A stretch of DNA of 24,110 nt from CAVLCC01 sp963624975 (GTDB taxonomy: Bacteria; Actinomycetota; Coriobacteriia; Coriobacteriales; CADBOM01), in contig CAVFRF010000027.1 in assembly GCA_963624975.1 (NCBI GenBank), positions 1 to 24,110 of the forward strand, given 5' to 3'. How positions within the stretch are numbered: position 1 is the first letter of the stretch; the number at the start of each line of letters is the position of its first letter. Positions 14,378 to 21,619 of the stretch are shown here, piece after piece. The notes beneath the pieces were generated by a model. It was not told the DNA's origin and searched no databases. It saw only the letters and a program-made list of their open reading frames with translations. Position numbers and translations under genes: made by a program.

Positions 14378-16906
14378 ATGGGAAAACGTATAGGAAGAGT
14401 TCTACTGTCTGCAATTGTGTTATGCGCATTATGTCCTGTTGCTTCGTTGGGGGATGATGCGCCGAGTCGTATGGATTTACAAGTTGATGAAAGCATAGTC
14501 TGCTGCAATACATCGGATACACAGGAAGTCGTTTCAGCAATTGAAGATAACGAATTAGGCGATATTTCAGAGATTACTTCATCCGAAAACATGACCATTA
14601 TGTTGCTCGACGATACTGGAAATATCGAGGAGGCGGAATGTGAGATTTCGGAGAATGCAGACAATGTTTCTATCTATCCTAACATTTCGTATACCGCCAA
14701 TTCTGTATATGGCACACGCGGAGGTTATTCGACTAGGTATGAACAATGGAGCGCATATGCCAGCATGGATGAAGATATCGACTATGTCACCAGCCAGCTC
14801 TTAGTCGGGTACTCGTCCTCGATGTCAGAATCGCTGTTGGCAGAGACGATTGCGTCAGTCGATGGGACTTTGGTAGATGATCAGCCCCTGTCTGATATGG
14901 GCATCAGCATAGCGCAGGTCGTCTTGCCGGAAGGGGCAAACATTCTTTCCGCTATAGGAACCTTGGAAGCGTGTAATGGGGTTCTGTATGCCGAGCCAAA
15001 CATGATTCGTTTCATGCCCGACACGTCGAGCTATGATGCTGGTGGAGAATACGCTGCAACGGCCGCTCAGTATTATTTGGATTCTGTTCATGTCAGGGAG
15101 GCATGGAACTATTCGAAGTGCAGCAACCAGGTGTCCGTTGCGGTGCTGGATACTGGCATAGACGGCGACCATCCGGATCTGACCCCTAATATTCTTGCGA
15201 GCTACGCATGGGACACCATCACTAATTCATCCTTGGATGCAGACGCAGAGGACGTGCTGGGACATGGAACCCATGTTGCTGGAATCATTGCGGGTGTAGC
15301 TGACAACGGGTTTGGCATCGACGGGGTTTCGTACAATGCGAATATAGTTCCCGTAAAAGTCTTCGATGATGACGGTTTGTGCACGGATACAAATCTCATA
15401 GAAGGTATCGACTATGTAATATCCATTGCGGAGGACGCTGATGTCCGAGTCATCAATATGAGTCTTGGCGGCGAGAGTTACAGCACGTCATTGGAATTGG
15501 CAGTGAACAACGCCGTTGCAAATGGTGTACTCGTTGTTTGCTCTGCCGGCAATGAAAACACCGATGCATCGAAATATCCGTCGGATTTTGACTCGGTGAT
15601 TTCGGTAGTTGCAACGGATGCTATTAACAATAGATGGACGGGTTCAAATTACGGGCTGGCAAAAGATATCGCCGCACCTGGGGTAAGAATAATGTCGACG
15701 CTTCCGGGCGATTACGAAGCTTGGACAGGCACCAGCATGGCTGCCCCCATCGTCTCAAGTGTTGCGGCACTCCTGTACGCCTATAATCCAAACCTCACGT
15801 GCGATCAGGTCAAAAACATACTGTACTCGACGGCTCAGGATCTCGGAGACTCTGGCCGAGACCAGTATTACGGCTGGGGTTTGGTGAATGCAGAGGATGC
15901 AATATCGATAGCTATGTCTGATTTTCCTGTTGGCAAGTGGAATCGGATATACGGCGAAACGCGATACGAAACCGCAAACGCTGCAGCCAGAGAAGGCTGG
16001 AGTCGAAGCTCCTGCGATGTGGTTATAGTGGCATCCGGTAACGATTTCCCAGATGCGCTCTCCGCCACAAGTCTTGCAGGTGTATACGGATGTCCCGTGC
16101 TCTTGGTCGACGCAGATTCGGAAATACCGAGTAGTACTGCTGCGGAAATCCATAGGCTTGGAGCCGAAGAGGTTGTGGTCGCTGGAGGTACTTCGGCAGT
16201 TAGCGACATGGTGTTCTCGCAATTGGAGCAAATTGTGGGAACGGGTAATGTGCGGCGACTGTCCGGATCGGACAGGCATCAAACATGTTCGAACATATAT
16301 AATGCAGGTGCCGAATCGTGGTCCGATACTTGTATAGTAGTTAGAGGTTACGATTCCTGCGTCGACGCGGTGTCCATTGCCCCGTATGCGTTCGCTTCCA
16401 AGAGTCCGATTTTTCTCGCACAGTCTGATGGGTCAATTTCGGACGATGTGAAAACAACGATTACAAATGGCGAGTTTTCAAAGGCTATCGTCATTGGAGG
16501 TGATTCAGCGGTTGCTCAGTCAGCAGAGCAATGGCTAATGGATAACTTGGGCTCCGATAGCGTCATCCGCTTGAGTGGCGAAGGAAGAGTGGAGACCTCT
16601 GCTACGGTCGCCCGGTGGGAAACAGGTTCGATGACAACTCTTAGCGTTCAGCCCGATACTACCCTAGGGTATGATAAAACCGTTGTAATCAATGCTTGGG
16701 GGAGCTTCGCGGATGGCCTCACGGGCGGTGCTCTTGCGGGAAGTGCCAACTCTGTCTTAGTGCAAGCGACGGTCGATTCGGAAGACGGAGGCGTAGGCAT
16801 ATCCCAGATTGTAAGACCCAACTTAGGGCAGGTGACAAGAGGACGTGTTATGGGCGGAACCGCGACGGTACCCGCGTCGTTTTTAGCCTACCTCAATAGC
16901 CTGTAG
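14378..16906 (+). CDS. Secreted subtilisin-like protease with three CWB2 repeats
   Basis: An 842-residue secreted serine protease of family S8. Residues 1-27 are a signal peptide (MGKRIGRVLLSAIVLCALCP...). Residues about 28-135 are acidic with no recognised fold; about 136-212 resemble a subtilase propeptide (LLVGYSSS...LYAEPN). The catalytic domain (about 230-512) has a complete triad: Asp258 (VAVLDTGIDGDHPD), His296 (GHGTHVAG) and Ser453 (GTSMAAP), with oxyanion Asn392 (SAGNEN). The C-terminus (about 520-842) is three cell-wall-binding repeat 2 units starting at RIYGETRYET, RLSGSDRHQT and RLSGEGRVET; such repeats attach proteins to anionic wall polymers. The ATG at 14378 is chosen because AAAGGAG (14365-14371) is 6 bases away, whereas the ATG at 14372 touches it. 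Base use is clearly more A/T-rich than in the neighbours. A CWB2-only gene follows 16 bases later. Confidence 0.93.
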   Translation: MGKRIGRVLLSAIVLCALCPVASLGDDAPSRMDLQVDESIVCCNTSDTQEVVSAIEDNELGDISEITSSENMTIMLLDDTGNIEEAECEISENADNVSIYPNISYTANSVYGTRGGYSTRYEQWSAYASMDEDIDYVTSQLLVGYSSSMSESLLAETIASVDGTLVDDQPLSDMGISIAQVVLPEGANILSAIGTLEACNGVLYAEPNMIRFMPDTSSYDAGGEYAATAAQYYLDSVHVREAWNYSKCSNQVSVAVLDTGIDGDHPDLTPNILASYAWDTITNSSLDADAEDVLGHGTHVAGIIAGVADNGFGIDGVSYNANIVPVKVFDDDGLCTDTNLIEGIDYVISIAEDADVRVINMSLGGESYSTSLELAVNNAVANGVLVVCSAGNENTDASKYPSDFDSVISVVATDAINNRWTGSNYGLAKDIAAPGVRIMSTLPGDYEAWTGTSMAAPIVSSVAALLYAYNPNLTCDQVKNILYSTAQDLGDSGRDQYYGWGLVNAEDAISIAMSDFPVGKWNRIYGETRYETANAAAREGWSRSSCDVVIVASGNDFPDALSATSLAGVYGCPVLLVDADSEIPSSTAAEIHRLGAEEVVVAGGTSAVSDMVFSQLEQIVGTGNVRRLSGSDRHQTCSNIYNAGAESWSDTCIVVRGYDSCVDAVSIAPYAFASKSPIFLAQSDGSISDDVKTTITNGEFSKAIVIGGDSAVAQSAEQWLMDNLGSDSVIRLSGEGRVETSATVARWETGSMTTLSVQPDTTLGYDKTVVINAWGSFADGLTGGALAGSANSVLVQATVDSEDGGVGISQIVRPNLGQVTRGRVMGGTATVPASFLAYLNSL

Positions 16907-16922
16907 ATTAGGAGACAACGAT

Positions 16923-18074
16923 ATGCTGAAATCAATATTTAAAATAAACTCCTTGGCAGCCTGTGCCTTTGCTGCTGCATTTGCTGTTGTGGCGATGCTT
17001 GCCTTGCCTCTAGGCGCACATGCAGAGGACGCAATGAGCGAAGAAGCCGCTACGCAGGACTACCATTCAGACATTGAACCTTTCGACAGGATATCGGGGA
17101 ACGATAGATATGGGACCGCCCTCGAAGTGGCAAAGTGGTTTGCTACTTACAATCCGTCGTCGTTGGACAACCTTGTCGTAGCGACGGGGGAAGACTATGC
17201 GGATGCCCTATGCGCCAGCAGCTTTGCCGGCCAGATGAACTGTGCCGTTATGCTGAGCGATCCCGATTACGTTCCAGATGGATTGAAGTCGTTCATATCT
17301 GATCATGACATTAAGAACATATATGTGATAGGAGGAGAATCCGCAATAAGCGAGGAGGTGTTCTCCGAGCTGCAGGATACCATTGGCGCTGACAATGTCG
17401 TCCGTATATGCGGAGATGACCGTATAGGCACGGCAGGGGCGATTTGCGCCAAGAAGACAGGAGAATGGGCTGATACGTGCATCGTAGTGCGCGGCTTCGG
17501 GTCTGCAGCCGATGCTCTCTCTTCTTCGGCCTACGCATATGCAGCGAAGTGCCCGATATTTCTCACCGACGAGCAAGGGAACCTGACTGATGCCACAAAA
17601 AATGTCATTAAGTCCGAGGGATTCAAAAAAGTTGTGATTGTCGGAGGCGTATCGGCCGTTTCTGCTGATAGCGAACAGTACCTGAATTCCATGATGGGTG
17701 ATTCGAACGTCATGAGAATCGCAGGTGCCGACAGATACGAAACCAGCCGAGACACAGTTTTATGGGCCGAAGGTAATAGCGCAGACGCGGAATTCCAGCC
17801 TACCGTCACTTTTGCCAAAAAGGGAATGAGCATAGTTAGCGGTAAGGACAAAAACTATCCGGATGGCCTAGTCGGAGGCGTGCTTAGTGGCAGCAGGGAT
17901 AAGGCGATAATGCTCATAGACCCCGACGCGGAAGACGGCGGAGCCGCAGTGCGTGACCTGTTGCTGCCCAACAAGGGCTGGTGGAAGCGCGGAGACATCA
18001 TAGGCGGATATTCGGCCGTGCCCGAAGAGCTCGAGCGCAATCTGCGTAACATTCTGTGCCAGACCGAATCGTAA
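16923..18074 (+). CDS. Secreted three-repeat CWB2 cell-wall protein
   Basis: A 383-residue exported protein: signal peptide 1-34, likely cut after AHA (31-34), and then almost only three cell-wall-binding repeat 2 units starting at RISGNDRYGT (57), RICGDDRIGT (161) and RIAGADRYET (265). No enzyme domain is seen. The repeats match those of the protease unit by unit: the second has TCIVVRGFGSAADALS against TCIVVRGYDSCVDAVS, and the third has the same altered DGLVGGVLSGS ending in both. The ATG follows AGGAG (16910-16914) by 8 bases and lies 16 bases after the protease stop, so the two are one transcript. It may be a wall-bound partner, a substrate or a competitor of the protease for the same wall polymer; the sequence does not decide. 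Confidence 0.9.
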   Translation: MLKSIFKINSLAACAFAAAFAVVAMLALPLGAHAEDAMSEEAATQDYHSDIEPFDRISGNDRYGTALEVAKWFATYNPSSLDNLVVATGEDYADALCASSFAGQMNCAVMLSDPDYVPDGLKSFISDHDIKNIYVIGGESAISEEVFSELQDTIGADNVVRICGDDRIGTAGAICAKKTGEWADTCIVVRGFGSAADALSSSAYAYAAKCPIFLTDEQGNLTDATKNVIKSEGFKKVVIVGGVSAVSADSEQYLNSMMGDSNVMRIAGADRYETSRDTVLWAEGNSADAEFQPTVTFAKKGMSIVSGKDKNYPDGLVGGVLSGSRDKAIMLIDPDAEDGGAAVRDLLLPNKGWWKRGDIIGGYSAVPEELERNLRNILCQTES

Positions 18075-18171
18075 CAGCACATGGGCTTGCCCGGGCAACA
18101 GCATGAGAATGCTGAGGACCAATATTCGTTGCAAGAATAAGGGCAAACGTGAGTGCGCTATGGATTTTGTG

Positions 18172-18180
18172 TGATAAAAT
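18172..18180 (+). promoter_or_regulatory. Extended -10 promoter of the cold-shock gene
   Basis: TGATAAAAT (18172-18180) matches an extended -10 element (TGn plus TAAAAT) and no good -35 lies 17 bases upstream, as is usual for such promoters. It would start transcription near 18187, giving an untranslated leader of about 90 bases before the cold-shock gene. Confidence 0.5.
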
Positions 18181-18186
18181 CTACGA

Positions 18187-18213
18187 GCGTTCCAAAAAGG
18201 AACGTTTGGTTTT
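18187..18213 (+). terminator. Hairpin with T-rich tail in the csp leader
   Basis: gcgttcc (18187-18193) pairs with ggaacgt (18199-18205) around aaaaa, and ttggtttt follows. It can act as the terminator of the protease/CWB2 operon, or as a leader hairpin at the very 5' end of the cold-shock mRNA. Both uses are possible because the csp promoter lies just before it. Confidence 0.5.
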
Positions 18214-18277
18214 AGGCGCGGGCGCGTCGAGCGCACGTGTCTTTAGTTTGCTCTTTGAGCAGGAAGAAAGGCAAGAA

Positions 18278-18484
18278 ATGGCAACAGGCAAGGTCAAGTG
18301 GTTCAATCCTGACAAGGGATACGGTTTTATTTCTCGCGAGGATGGCGACGATCTGTTCGTGCACTTCAGCGAGATTCAGCAGGATGGATTCAAGACGCTT
18401 GACGAAAATCAGGATGTCGAGTTCGATGTCGAGTTCAACGAGGACAAGAACAAGTATCAGGCTTGCAACGTCCGCAAGCTCTAA
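18278..18484 (+). CDS. Cold-shock domain protein
   Basis: A 68-residue single cold-shock domain protein of the CspA family, a small RNA/ssDNA-binding chaperone that melts mRNA structure. RNP1 KGYGFI and RNP2 LFVHFS are both intact, after the typical start MATGKVKWFN. The frame runs upstream to 18149 but the ATG at 18278 follows GAAAGG with 6 bases spacing and gives the canonical protein. It has its own promoter, a leader of about 90 bases with a hairpin, and a strong terminator after it. Confidence 0.97.
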   Translation: MATGKVKWFNPDKGYGFISREDGDDLFVHFSEIQQDGFKTLDENQDVEFDVEFNEDKNKYQACNVRKL

Positions 18485-18510
18485 GCGTATTTGCTAGAAG
18501 CGAGTTGAGA

Positions 18511-18541
18511 AGAGAGGCGTCCGAGAGGTCGCCTCTCTTTT
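18511..18541 (+). terminator. Terminator after the cold-shock gene
   Basis: agagaggcg (18511-18519) and cgcctctct (18530-18538) form a perfect 9-bp stem with a 10-base loop, ending in tttt. It separates csp from queH by only 22 bases. Confidence 0.85.
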
Positions 18542-18562
18542 GCTGTAAAAAGGTGCTTTGCT

Positions 18563-19219
18563 TTGAAGATCGTTCTACATGTTTGCTGCGGGCCGTGCTC
18601 GACGGTTCCCATCGAGGAGTTTAGGGAACAGGGGCACGAGCTCGGAATCTTCTTTTCCAATTCGAATATTCACCCCTGGGCGGAGTACGTGCTTAGGCGC
18701 GATACTGCGGCAGAATATGCCCGCGAGCTGGGGATTCCGTTTATCGAGGGCACATACGAACCCAAAGACTGGTTTGCCGCAGTGGGCGACTGCAGGAAAT
18801 TCGGTGTCGAGCGCTGCTCGCGCTGCTATAAGATGAGGTTCGCGGAACCTGCGCAGTATGCGGCGGAGACCGGGGCCGATGCCATCGCCAGCTCGCTCAC
18901 AATAAGCCCGTACCAGTTCACGAACGCGATCAACAGGGAGCTGCGGCTTGCCGCCGACGAGCATGGCGTGCAGGCCGTGGAGTCGGACTTCAAGAGCAGA
19001 TACCACGACTCGGTGAAGATGTCGCGCGATGCGGGAATGTACCGGCAGAACTTCTGCGGATGCATGTACTCGCAGGTGGAGGCGCAGGAGCAGCGCGAGG
19101 CTGCGAAGGCAGCGAGGAAGGCGGAGCGCGAACGGAGGCGCCGCGAGAAGGCCGACGCCGAGGCCGCTGCCGCCGCTGCGGCTACGAACGACGGGGCGGA
19201 GGTGCCGGATGCTCACTAG
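18563..19219 (+). CDS. queH: Epoxyqueuosine reductase QueH
   Basis: QueH (218 residues; formerly DUF208) reduces epoxyqueuosine to queuosine in tRNA, the last step of the pathway, and replaces the unrelated cobalamin enzyme QueG. The conserved metal/Fe-S cysteines are visible: HVCCGPC (Cys8, Cys9, Cys12), then Cys77, Cys85 and Cys88 in DCRKFGVERCSRCY, and Cys165/Cys167 in FCGCMYS. The C-terminus (about 172-218) is an Ala/Arg/Glu-rich tail beyond the family core. The start is a TTG at 18563, with AAAGG (18549-18553) 9 bases upstream; no ATG fits. Its end overlaps queA by 11 bases, which links their translation. Confidence 0.96.
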   Translation: MKIVLHVCCGPCSTVPIEEFREQGHELGIFFSNSNIHPWAEYVLRRDTAAEYARELGIPFIEGTYEPKDWFAAVGDCRKFGVERCSRCYKMRFAEPAQYAAETGADAIASSLTISPYQFTNAINRELRLAADEHGVQAVESDFKSRYHDSVKMSRDAGMYRQNFCGCMYSQVEAQEQREAAKAARKAERERRRREKADAEAAAAAAATNDGAEVPDAH

Positions 19220-20330
19220 CGACTTCGACTACGACCTGCCCGAGGAACGCATCGCGCAGGAGCCCTTCGAGCCCAGGGACATGTGCAAGATGATGGTGCT
19301 GGGCCGCAAGAGCGGGCAGATCGAGCACCGCATCTTCAGGGACATCGTGGAGTACATCGAGCCGGGCGACCTGCTGGTGGTCAACGAGACCCGCGTGATG
19401 CCGGCGAGGCTGCTGGGCCGCAAGGCCGAGACGGGCGGTGCTGCCGAAGTGCTGCTGCTGAGGCAGCGCAGGCCCGACATGGGCGACGGCTATGCCGAGT
19501 GGGATGCCATGGTCAAGCCGGGCAAGAGGCTCAAGCCGGGAGCCAAGGTCGAGTTCTTCTCGCAATTCGACGAGTGCGCGACGGATGGCGGAGCCGGCGA
19601 CTGCGACGGCAACGACCCCGCGCCGGTGCTCACCGCAACCATCCTGGACTGGCGCGAAGGCGCGGCTCCGGGCGAGAGGGTCGTGGGCATCCAATCGCAC
19701 GTGGGCACTCTCGACGAGGCCATCCATCAGGTGGGCAAGGCCCCGCTTCCTCCATATATACATGGCTACAAGGGCGATCCCGAGATGTACCAGACGGTGT
19801 ACTCGCGCCGTGAGAGCTCGGCTGCCGCGCCTACCGCGGGGCTGCACTTTACCCCCGAGCTGCTGGAACAGCTCAAAGCCAAGGGTGTGGGCCTGGCCAC
19901 CGTGGAGCTGGAAATCGGGCTGGGCACGTTTCGCGCGGTAACCACCGAGCGCGCCGAGGACCACGACATGCATTCCGAGGTCTACCACGTTTCGCCCGAA
20001 ACCGTGGAGGCCGTGCAAGCTGCGAAGGCACGCGGAGGTCGGGTCGTGGCCGTGGGCACCACGTCGATGCGCTCGCTCGAGAGCGCCTGGAGCGAAGAGG
20101 CCGGCAGCATCGTGCCCAGAGACGGCGAGTCCACGAGGCTCTTCATCCTACCGGGCTACGAGTTTCACGTTGTGGACGCGCTGGCGACCAACTTCCATGT
20201 GCCCAAGTCCACGCTCATGATGCTGGTGAGCGCTTTCTCCACAAGGGAAAACATCATGCGGGCCTACGCGGAGGCCGTCGAGCAGGAGTACCGGATGCTC
20301 TCGTTTGGCGACGCGATGCTCATCATCTAG
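19209..20330 (+). CDS. queA: S-adenosylmethionine:tRNA ribosyltransferase-isomerase QueA
   Basis: QueA (373 residues) transfers and isomerises the ribosyl part of S-adenosylmethionine onto the preQ1 base already in tRNA, making epoxyqueuosine. Family segments appear in order: FDYDLPEERIAQEP at the start, NETRVMPARLLG, KPGKRLKPG, PLPPYIHGYKGDPEMYQTVYSRRESSAAAPTAGLHF (split across about 195-230) and a C-terminal TNFHVPKSTLMMLVSAF. An insertion of about 15 residues (DECATDGGAGDCDGND) lies near residue 125-140 and makes it longer than E. coli (356). GGAGG (19197-19201) is 7 bases before the ATG at 19209, which overlaps the queH end; the open frame further upstream is inside queH in another frame. 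tgt follows 18 bases later. Confidence 0.97.
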   Translation: MLTSDFDYDLPEERIAQEPFEPRDMCKMMVLGRKSGQIEHRIFRDIVEYIEPGDLLVVNETRVMPARLLGRKAETGGAAEVLLLRQRRPDMGDGYAEWDAMVKPGKRLKPGAKVEFFSQFDECATDGGAGDCDGNDPAPVLTATILDWREGAAPGERVVGIQSHVGTLDEAIHQVGKAPLPPYIHGYKGDPEMYQTVYSRRESSAAAPTAGLHFTPELLEQLKAKGVGLATVELEIGLGTFRAVTTERAEDHDMHSEVYHVSPETVEAVQAAKARGGRVVAVGTTSMRSLESAWSEEAGSIVPRDGESTRLFILPGYEFHVVDALATNFHVPKSTLMMLVSAFSTRENIMRAYAEAVEQEYRMLSFGDAMLII

Positions 20331-20348
20331 GCCGACAGGAGGAACACG

Positions 20349-21494
20349 TTGAGCTTTTCTTTCGAAGTGCTGGCCAAAGACGAAGGTTCTGCGGCCAGAC
20401 GGGGCAGGTTCGCGACCCCGCACGGCGTGATCGAGACGCCGATCTTTATGCCCGTGGGCACCAAGGCCACGGTGAAGGGCATCACGGTCGACGACCTTCA
20501 TGCCATGAACGCGCAGATCGTGCTGGCCAACACATACCATCTGTCGCAGCGTCCCGGCGCCGACCTCGTGGCAGAGGCCGGCGGACTCCACTCGTTCATG
20601 AACTGGGACAGGCCCATCCTCACCGACTCGGGCGGCTTCCAGGTGTTCTCGCTGGCCGACACGCTCAAGCTCGACGACGAGGGGCTGAGCTTCCACTCCA
20701 TCTATGACGGCAAGATTTGCCGTTGGACACCCGCCGACAACATGCGCATCCAGGAGCAGCTGGGAGCCGACATCATCATGCAGCTCGACCAGTGCGCGTC
20801 GATCGAATTTACCCGCGATCAGGTGCGCGATGCCATGGAGCTGTCGGCCAGATGGCTGCGCGGCTGCGTCGAGGCGCACTCGCAGGCGCCGTCGGCTGGC
20901 ACGCAGGCGCTGTTTCCCATCGTGCAGGGCGGCCTGCATCTGGACCTGCGCCTGGAGTCGGTGGAGCGCATCCTCGAGCTGGAGAGCGAGTTCGGCAGAC
21001 ACCCCGGATTCGGCATCGGCGGCTACTCGGTGGGAGAGCCGCACGAGACGATGTTCGAGACCCTTCCCAAGGTGGCGGCGGCGCTGCCCGAGGACAGGCC
21101 GCGCTACCTCATGGGCGTGGGCAATCCCACGACGCTCGTGCTGGGAGTGGGCGCGGGCATCGACATGTTCGACTGCGTGCTGCCCACCCGCACCGCTCGC
21201 ATGGGCACCGCGTTTTCGAGCGAGGGCCGCATCAACATGCGCAACGCCAAGCACGCCCGCGACTTCTCGCCGCTAGACCCGCAGTGCACCTGCAAGACGT
21301 GCACCCAGTACACGCGCGCCTACATTCACCACTTGGTCAAGCAGAAGGAGCAGCTGGGCGGCATGCTGCTGTCGTATCACAACCTCCACTACCTGCTGGA
21401 CCTCATGAGAAAGGTGCGCGAAGCCATCGAGCAGGGCACCTACGGGCAATTCGTGCAAAACTGGATGAACTCTCCTGCCGCAAACGACTATTAG
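20349..21494 (+). CDS. tgt: tRNA-guanine transglycosylase
   Basis: Tgt (381 residues) swaps guanine-34 of Tyr, His, Asn and Asp tRNAs for preQ1, the entry step of the tRNA-bound queuosine pathway. Asp93 in LTDSGGFQVFS and the nucleophile Asp275 in IDMFDCVLPTR are present. The zinc site is Cys313, Cys315, Cys318 (CTCKTC) and His344 (SYHNLHY). The GIGGYSVGEP base-recognition loop is at about 222-231. The start is TTG at 20349, 6 bases after a perfect AGGAGG (20337-20342). It is co-transcribed with queH and queA, so three tRNA-level steps of queuosine formation are together here. Genes for making preQ1 itself are not in this window. Confidence 0.98.
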   Translation: MSFSFEVLAKDEGSAARRGRFATPHGVIETPIFMPVGTKATVKGITVDDLHAMNAQIVLANTYHLSQRPGADLVAEAGGLHSFMNWDRPILTDSGGFQVFSLADTLKLDDEGLSFHSIYDGKICRWTPADNMRIQEQLGADIIMQLDQCASIEFTRDQVRDAMELSARWLRGCVEAHSQAPSAGTQALFPIVQGGLHLDLRLESVERILELESEFGRHPGFGIGGYSVGEPHETMFETLPKVAAALPEDRPRYLMGVGNPTTLVLGVGAGIDMFDCVLPTRTARMGTAFSSEGRINMRNAKHARDFSPLDPQCTCKTCTQYTRAYIHHLVKQKEQLGGMLLSYHNLHYLLDLMRKVREAIEQGTYGQFVQNWMNSPAANDY

Positions 21495-21558
21495 CAGCGG
21501 CACATTGATGCTAGAATCTGTAAATTGTGTGCAAAGTTGCGCACTTGTATTGTATACA
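21491..21558 (+). promoter_or_regulatory. tgt-secD gap with candidate promoter
   Basis: The 125-base gap holds TAGAAT at 21512-21517 with TTAGCA 15 bases upstream, and TATACA at 21553-21558 with no good -35. A 6-bp hairpin gtgtgc/gcgcac (21526-21531/21538-21543) lies between and is followed by ttgtattgt, so it could be a weak terminator for tgt. No yajC gene, often found between tgt and secD, is present. Confidence 0.35.
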
Positions 21559-21619
21559 GGTCGAGAGAGCACTTTGCCGAAGTATTCGTATATCTCATAC
21601 GATGAGATTGGAAGGTCAA

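Noticed and set aside
16284..16300. Palindrome around gttcgaac as a second LexA site
   Set aside because: Half-sites are in the wrong orientation with no 4-base gap, and it lies inside the protease coding sequence.
18511..18562. Possible preQ1 riboswitch before queH
   Set aside because: The only structure is a plain terminator stem for csp; the preQ1-I pattern (small pseudoknot with an A-rich 3' part and CCC/CUA elements) is not present.
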